A stretch of DNA of 64,000 nt from Thalassobius sp002708925 (GTDB taxonomy: Bacteria; Pseudomonadota; Alphaproteobacteria; Rhodobacterales; Rhodobacteraceae). Positions 59,802 to 64,000 of this stretch are shown here, in pieces; within the stretch, counting starts at the first letter, position 1, and the number at the start of each line of letters is the position of its first letter. The position numbers were made by a program, and so were the translations under genes. The notes beneath the pieces are model-generated. The model was not told the DNA's origin. It did no database searches and was given only the letters and a program-made list of their open reading frames with translations. The stretch covers positions 1 through 64,000 of the forward strand of contig NZ_JBNAGJ010000010.1 of NCBI RefSeq assembly GCF_049803795.1, read 5' to 3'.

Positions 59802-59829
59802 TCAGGTATTGACCTGAGTGATTTAGTCA
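59802..59829. promoter_or_regulatory. RirA-like box and inverted repeat upstream of the ferric-iron binding protein gene
   Basis: TGA-N9-TCA at 59815-59829 fits the iron-Rhodo box pattern known for RirA. It overlaps a perfect inverted repeat TCAGGT-N4-ACCTGA at 59802-59817. Both lie 45-72 bases before the ATG. Confidence 0.5.
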
Positions 59830-59873
59830 GAATAAAGCTTCCCCAACGAAACCAACGATTCTAGGGGACCCCA

Positions 59874-60887
59874 ATGTTCTGCACTCCGAAATCCATTCTG
59901 GCCGCCGCGCTGGCCACTCTGACCGCCGCGCCCGCGCTGGCCGCAGATGTGAACCTGTATTCCTACCGCCAGCCTGAACTGCTCAAGCCCCTGACCGACG
60001 CCTTCACCGAAGAGACCGGAATCAAGGTAAACGTCGCCTATCTGGCCAAAGGCATGATCGAGCGGCTCCAGGCCGAGGGCAAACGCTCGCCCGCCGATCT
60101 GGTGCTGACCGTGGATATTTCGCGCCTGGCCGCCGTTGTGGACGCGGGCCTGACGCAGGCTGTCAAATCGGACGTGCTGAGCGCCAACGTCCCCGCCGCC
60201 TATCACGATCCCGATGGGCAATGGTGGGGTCTGACCACCCGCGCCCGCGTTGTCTATGCCTCCAAAGAGCGCGTGGCCGAGGGCGACGTGACCACCTATG
60301 AAGACCTGGCCGATCCCAAGTGGAAGGGCCGGATCTGCACCCGTTCGGGCACCCATGCCTATAATGTTGCGCTGACCTCGGCCGTGATTCACCACCTGGG
60401 CGAAGAGGGTGCGAAAACCTGGCTGGAAGGCGTGAAGGCCAACCTGGCGCGCAAACCCCAGGGCAACGACCGCGCGCAGGTCAAGGCGATCTGGGCCGGC
60501 GAATGCGACATCGCCATCGGCAACACCTATTACATGGGCAAGATGCTGGCCGATGAGGAACAGCAGGCCTGGGCGAACTCGGTCAACGTGGTGTTCCCGA
60601 CCTTTGGCAATGGCGGCGCGCATGTGAACATCTCGGGGGTGGCGATGACGAAACACGCGCCCAACGCGGATAACGCGCTGAAACTGATGGAGTTCCTGAC
60701 CTCGCCCAAGGCTCAGAAAATCTATGCCACCGCGAATTTCGAATACCCGATCGCACCGGGCGCCGAGGCCGATGATCTGGTCAAAAGCTGGGGCAGCTTC
60801 ACCGCCGATGACGTGAACCTGATGGATCTGGCCGCGCTGCGCCCTGCCGCGCTGAAGCTGATCGAAGAGGTGGATTTCGACGGCTGA
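59874..60887 (+). CDS. Ferric-iron ABC transporter substrate-binding protein (FbpA/FutA-like)
   Basis: A 337-residue periplasmic binding protein with signal peptide (SILAAALATLTAAPALA) and the mature start DVNLYSYRQPELLKPL. The iron-ligand Tyr pair is in NTYYMGK near residue 220. Permease and ATPase genes are not adjacent; they must lie elsewhere. The upstream RirA-like box supports iron control. A strong terminator follows. Confidence 0.9.
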   Translation: MFCTPKSILAAALATLTAAPALAADVNLYSYRQPELLKPLTDAFTEETGIKVNVAYLAKGMIERLQAEGKRSPADLVLTVDISRLAAVVDAGLTQAVKSDVLSANVPAAYHDPDGQWWGLTTRARVVYASKERVAEGDVTTYEDLADPKWKGRICTRSGTHAYNVALTSAVIHHLGEEGAKTWLEGVKANLARKPQGNDRAQVKAIWAGECDIAIGNTYYMGKMLADEEQQAWANSVNVVFPTFGNGGAHVNISGVAMTKHAPNADNALKLMEFLTSPKAQKIYATANFEYPIAPGAEADDLVKSWGSFTADDVNLMDLAALRPAALKLIEEVDFDG

Positions 60888-60908
60888 TCGGATCGGTCTG
60901 TTCAGCTT

Positions 60909-60944
60909 GGGGCGGTCTTCATGAGGGGAGGCCGCCCCTTTTTT
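60909..60944 (+). terminator. Terminator of the iron-binding protein gene
   Basis: Stem GGGGCGG/CCGCCCC with a 16-base loop followed by six T, 21 bases past the stop. Confidence 0.85.
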
Positions 60945-61082
60945 ATGGCGCAGCGCCTGTGGGCCGCTGTGCAATTGAGTATTTTCATCAGAAAGAAGCA
61001 GGCGGGATTTTTCTGCTGAGACAGGCAGGGCATGGACTTTGGCGGCGATAGGCGGCAGGGTCGCGCCAAAGCAGGAGACCGC

Positions 61083-62024
61083 ATGAGCAAGCACCGCATC
61101 ATTATCGATACCGACCCCGGACAGGACGACGCGGTGGCCATTTTACTGGCGCTGGCCAGCCCCGAAGAGATTGAGGTTCTGGGCATTACTGCTGTGGCGG
61201 GCAATGTGCCTTTGGCGTTGACGCAGTTGAACGCGCGCAAGGTGTGTGAGCTGGCCGGGCGGCCCGATGTGCCTGTGTTTGCGGGGTGCGACCGGCCTTT
61301 GGGGCGCGACCTGGTTACGGCGGAACATGTGCATGGCAAGACCGGGCTGGACGGGCCTGTGTTGCCGGACCCGCAGATGCGCTTGCAAGAGCAGCACGCG
61401 GTGGATTTCATCATTGATACGCTGCGGGCCGCGCCTGCCGGCTCGGTCACGCTGTGCCCATTGGGGCCGTTGACGAATATCGCCATGGCCTTTGAGAAGG
61501 CCCCTGATGTCGTGACCCGTGTGCGCGAGATCGTGCTGATGGGCGGCGCTTATTTCGAGGTGGGCAACATCACCCCCACCGCGGAATTCAACATCTATGT
61601 CGATCCTCAGGCGGCGCGGATCGTGTTCCGTTCAGGTGTGCAGATCACCGTGATGCCGCTGGACGTGACGCATAAGGCGCTGGTCACCCGTGCGCGCAAC
61701 GATGCCTTTCGCGCGATTGGCAACCGGGTTGGCAGGGCCGTGGCCGAAATGACCGATTTCTTCGAGCGTTTCGACAAGGAAAAATACGGCAGCCTGGGGG
61801 CCCCCTTGCATGATCCGTGTGTGACGGCCTATCTGATCCGGCCCGAGCTGTTCTCGGGGCGGCATATCAATGTGGAAATCGAGACCGGCTCTGAACTGAC
61901 CATGGGCATGACTGTCGCCGATTGGTGGCGCGTGACGGGCCGTCCGGCGAATGCGCTGTTCATCGGCGATATTGATGCGGACGGGTTCTTTGCCCTGCTG
62001 ACAGAACGGCTGGCCCGCCTGTGA
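61083..62024 (+). CDS. Inosine-uridine preferring nucleoside hydrolase
   Basis: A 313-residue ribonucleoside hydrolase with the Asp-rich calcium site DTDPGQDDA near the N-terminus, LGPLTNIA near 128, the GGAY and NPTAEFNIYVDP-like (TPTAEFNIYVDPQAA) segments and the HDPCVTAYL segment near 244. It releases bases from purine/pyrimidine nucleosides. AGGAG precedes the ATG. The GNAT gene overlaps by 4 bases. Confidence 0.9.
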   Translation: MSKHRIIIDTDPGQDDAVAILLALASPEEIEVLGITAVAGNVPLALTQLNARKVCELAGRPDVPVFAGCDRPLGRDLVTAEHVHGKTGLDGPVLPDPQMRLQEQHAVDFIIDTLRAAPAGSVTLCPLGPLTNIAMAFEKAPDVVTRVREIVLMGGAYFEVGNITPTAEFNIYVDPQAARIVFRSGVQITVMPLDVTHKALVTRARNDAFRAIGNRVGRAVAEMTDFFERFDKEKYGSLGAPLHDPCVTAYLIRPELFSGRHINVEIETGSELTMGMTVADWWRVTGRPANALFIGDIDADGFFALLTERLARL

Positions 62025-62467
62025 CCGCGCTGCATCTGGCCCGCCCCGAGGATCTGGACCGGCTTTTGCCTCTGGCCGGGGCGTTTCATGCCGAATTGGC
62101 CCTGCCCACCGACGACACCACCCGCCGCGCCGGTCTGGTTCCGCTGCTGGAGGGCTCGCCCCATGGGGTGGCCTATCTGATCGGGCCGCAAAAGGCGCCC
62201 ATCGGCTATGTGGTGATCTGTTTCGGCTGGTCGGTGGAATTCGGCGGCATGGATGGGTTTGTGGATGAAATCTATATCCGTCCCGGCGTCCGCGGGCGCG
62301 GCATCGGATCCGAGGTGCTGACCGCCCTGCCCAAAGCGCTGGCCGGGGCCGGGTTGAAGGCCCTGCATCTGGAAGTCCGGACCGAGGACAGGCGCACCCG
62401 CGCATTCTATGAAAAGCTGCATTTTAAGCTGCGCGACGGCTATGCGCTGATGACGCTCAGACCATAG
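62021..62467 (+). CDS. GNAT family N-acetyltransferase
   Basis: A 148-residue acetyltransferase with motif A around YIRPGVRGRGIGSEVLTAL and the C-terminal TRAFYEKLHFK. It starts with GTG overlapping the nucleoside hydrolase stop by 4 bases. The acceptor substrate is unknown. Confidence 0.85.
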   Translation: MTALHLARPEDLDRLLPLAGAFHAELALPTDDTTRRAGLVPLLEGSPHGVAYLIGPQKAPIGYVVICFGWSVEFGGMDGFVDEIYIRPGVRGRGIGSEVLTALPKALAGAGLKALHLEVRTEDRRTRAFYEKLHFKLRDGYALMTLRP

Positions 62468-62507
62468 CCCCATTGCCCTGCCGCGATTGCACGTTAAGTT
62501 GGCGTTC

Positions 62508-63929
62508 ATGACTTTCTCGATCCCGTTTCAGAACAGCTATGTCACCCTGCCTCAGCGGTTTTACGCGCGGCAGGCCCCGGCCCCTGTGGCCGCCCCGCAG
62601 TTGATCGCGTTCAACCACGATCTGGCGCGCGATCTGGGCATCGCGCCGGGCGCGGAGCCGGATATGGCGCAGGTTTTCGCGGGCAATATCGTTCCCGATG
62701 GGGCCGAGCCCCTGGCCCAGGCCTATGCGGGCCACCAATTCGGCGGGTTTTCCCCGCAGCTGGGCGACGGGCGCGCCATTTTGCTGGGCGAGGTGATCGA
62801 CACCCACGGCCAGCGCCGTGACATCCAGCTAAAGGGCGCGGGGCGCACGCCGTTTTCGCGCCGGGGCGACGGGCGGGCCTGGCTGGGGCCGGTGCTGCGC
62901 GAATATGTCCTGTCCGAGGCCATGTATGCTCTGGGTGTGCCCACCACCCGCGCCCTGGCCGCCACTCTGACCGGAGAGCGCGTGCAGCGCGAACGCGGCC
63001 TGCCCGGCGCTGTGCTGACCCGCGTGGCCGCCAGCCACATCCGGGTGGGCACCTTCGAATATTTCGCCGCCCGCCGCGATGTGGACGCAGTGCAGCAGTT
63101 GTTCACCTATACCCGAGACCGGCATTACCCGGATGCCGAAACCCCGCTGGAGATGCTGCAACAGGTGATCGCGCGGCAGGTGTCCTTGGTGACGCATTGG
63201 CTGTCTTTGGGGTTTATCCACGGGGTGATGAATACCGATAACACGGCGCTTTCGGGCGAGACGATCGACTATGGCCCCGCAGCCTATATGGACAGGTATC
63301 ATCCGGTCACCGTCTATTCCTCGATCGACCGGCAGGGGCGCTATGCCTATGATAACCAAGCCAATATTCTGGCGTGGAACATGGCTCAGCTGGCGACATC
63401 CCTGGTGCCGCTGATGCCCGATACCGATGCGGCCGTGCAGGATTTCACCGCTGCGATCCACGCGATGGGCGATCAGATCAAGGCTCAGTGGCTGGCCCGG
63501 TTCGGCCGCAAGATCGGTCTGGAAAACGCGCAGGCCGAGGACGAGCCGCTGATCTCGGATCTGCTGACCCTGATGGCCGACGGGCAGGCCGATTTCACCA
63601 ATACCTTCCGCGCCCTGGCCACCGGGACGGCGCCGCGCGACCAGTTCACCGACCCTGCGGCCTTCGATCTTTGGGCGCAAAAATGGGCAGCGCGGCTGGA
63701 ATCCGAGACCGATCCGCAGGCCGTGATGCGCGCCGTCAACCCGGCCTTTATCCCGCGCAATCATCGCATCGAGCAGATGATCCAGGCCGCCGAAGCGGGC
63801 GATTTCGCACCCTTCCACCGGCTGAACACGGTTCTGGCGCAGCCCTACACGGATCAGCCTCAGGCGCAGGATCTGACCCGTCCGCCGCTGCCCTCGGAAG
63901 TGGTGGAACAGACATTCTGCGGCACCTAA
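62508..63929 (+). CDS. selO: SelO family protein adenylyltransferase (YdiU)
   Basis: A 473-residue pseudokinase-fold AMPylase. N-terminal AGHQFGGFSPQLGDGRA, the QLKGAGRTPFSR segment, LREYVLSEAMYALGVPTTRALA and the GFIHGVMNTDN segment are SelO signatures. The C-terminal residues CGT hold the redox Cys where animal SelO has selenocysteine. The ATG at 62508 gives a standard N-terminus; a TTG at 62487 is an alternative. Confidence 0.92.
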   Translation: MTFSIPFQNSYVTLPQRFYARQAPAPVAAPQLIAFNHDLARDLGIAPGAEPDMAQVFAGNIVPDGAEPLAQAYAGHQFGGFSPQLGDGRAILLGEVIDTHGQRRDIQLKGAGRTPFSRRGDGRAWLGPVLREYVLSEAMYALGVPTTRALAATLTGERVQRERGLPGAVLTRVAASHIRVGTFEYFAARRDVDAVQQLFTYTRDRHYPDAETPLEMLQQVIARQVSLVTHWLSLGFIHGVMNTDNTALSGETIDYGPAAYMDRYHPVTVYSSIDRQGRYAYDNQANILAWNMAQLATSLVPLMPDTDAAVQDFTAAIHAMGDQIKAQWLARFGRKIGLENAQAEDEPLISDLLTLMADGQADFTNTFRALATGTAPRDQFTDPAAFDLWAQKWAARLESETDPQAVMRAVNPAFIPRNHRIEQMIQAAEAGDFAPFHRLNTVLAQPYTDQPQAQDLTRPPLPSEVVEQTFCGT

Positions 63930-63933
63930 CCCC

Positions 63934-64000
63934 CTAGCGGCGGTTAATCAGCACGATCCCCAGCGCCACCAGCGCCATTGCGCCCAGAATGTTCAGGCCC
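63934..64000 (-). CDS. 3' end of a membrane protein gene, cut by the window
   Basis: Reading in from the right edge on the minus strand, 22 codons encode one hydrophobic helix (LNILGAMALVALGIVLI) and end NRR followed by a stop. This resembles the last helix of a drug/metabolite-type (EamA) exporter, but too little is present to be sure. Confidence 0.5.
   Translation of the reverse strand, partial: GLNILGAMALVALGIVLINRR

Overview
The window looks like a chromosomal segment of an alphaproteobacterium of the Rhodobacteraceae (marine roseobacter type). Reasons: high GC, dense genes with ATGA/GTGA overlaps, a trimethylamine monooxygenase (tmm) plus TMAO demethylase (tdm) pair, an N-methylglutamate pathway, and the lptF-lptG-lptD-surA-pdxA-rsmA order. 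The assignment rests on gene content only.

Region 1 (1-17.5 kb) is a methylamine catabolic locus. On the + strand, tmm and tdm would turn trimethylamine into TMAO and then dimethylamine plus formaldehyde. On the - strand, mgsA-mgsB-mgsC-gmaS would turn monomethylamine into gamma-glutamylmethylamide and N-methylglutamate. The sarcosine-oxidase-like tetramer mgdABCD (soxBDAG-like), followed by folD, would oxidise N-methylglutamate and pass on the C1 unit. Two regulatory units sit inside: a GATase1-AraC regulator between the mgd and mgs/gma operons, and a two-gene unit (a binding protein without a signal peptide plus a XRE-cupin regulator) divergent from tmm. The dimethylamine monooxygenase (dmmDABC) and TMAO transporter (tmoXVW) genes, often nearby in relatives, are absent from the window.

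Region 2 (17.6-21 kb) is a small AT-richer island: a PD-(D/E)XK nuclease-like protein convergent with two DNA methyltransferases, next to tRNA-Asn. It resembles a restriction-modification system with two modification enzymes.

Region 3 (21-26.5 kb) carries an MBL-fold hydrolase, an EnvZ-type sensor kinase without a partner regulator, a possible 46-residue membrane protein, a tonB-exbB-exbD-exbD energy-transduction operon and a CAU-anticodon tRNA.

Region 4 (26.5-37.3 kb) is a ten-gene minus-strand operon, potG-potH-potI-potF followed by nitrilase, aminotransferase, flavin monooxygenase, RidA, DUF1028 and aldehyde dehydrogenase genes. It looks like uptake and breakdown of a polyamine-like amine. 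A divergent LuxR-type regulator lies across a palindrome-rich intergenic region.

Region 5 (37.4-64 kb) is mostly conserved core: a DmdB-like acyl-CoA ligase, TfoX C-terminal protein, Ndk, ABC-F ATPase, MarC, a membrane aspartic protease, HolC/PepA, the LPS-export and pyridoxal/ribosome-maturation operon, DUF4167, PrmC/PrfA, agmatinase, an M20 amidohydrolase, MazG, a ferric-iron binding protein with a RirA-like box, a nucleoside hydrolase, a GNAT protein and SelO. No rRNA, CRISPR array, transposase or integrase was seen.
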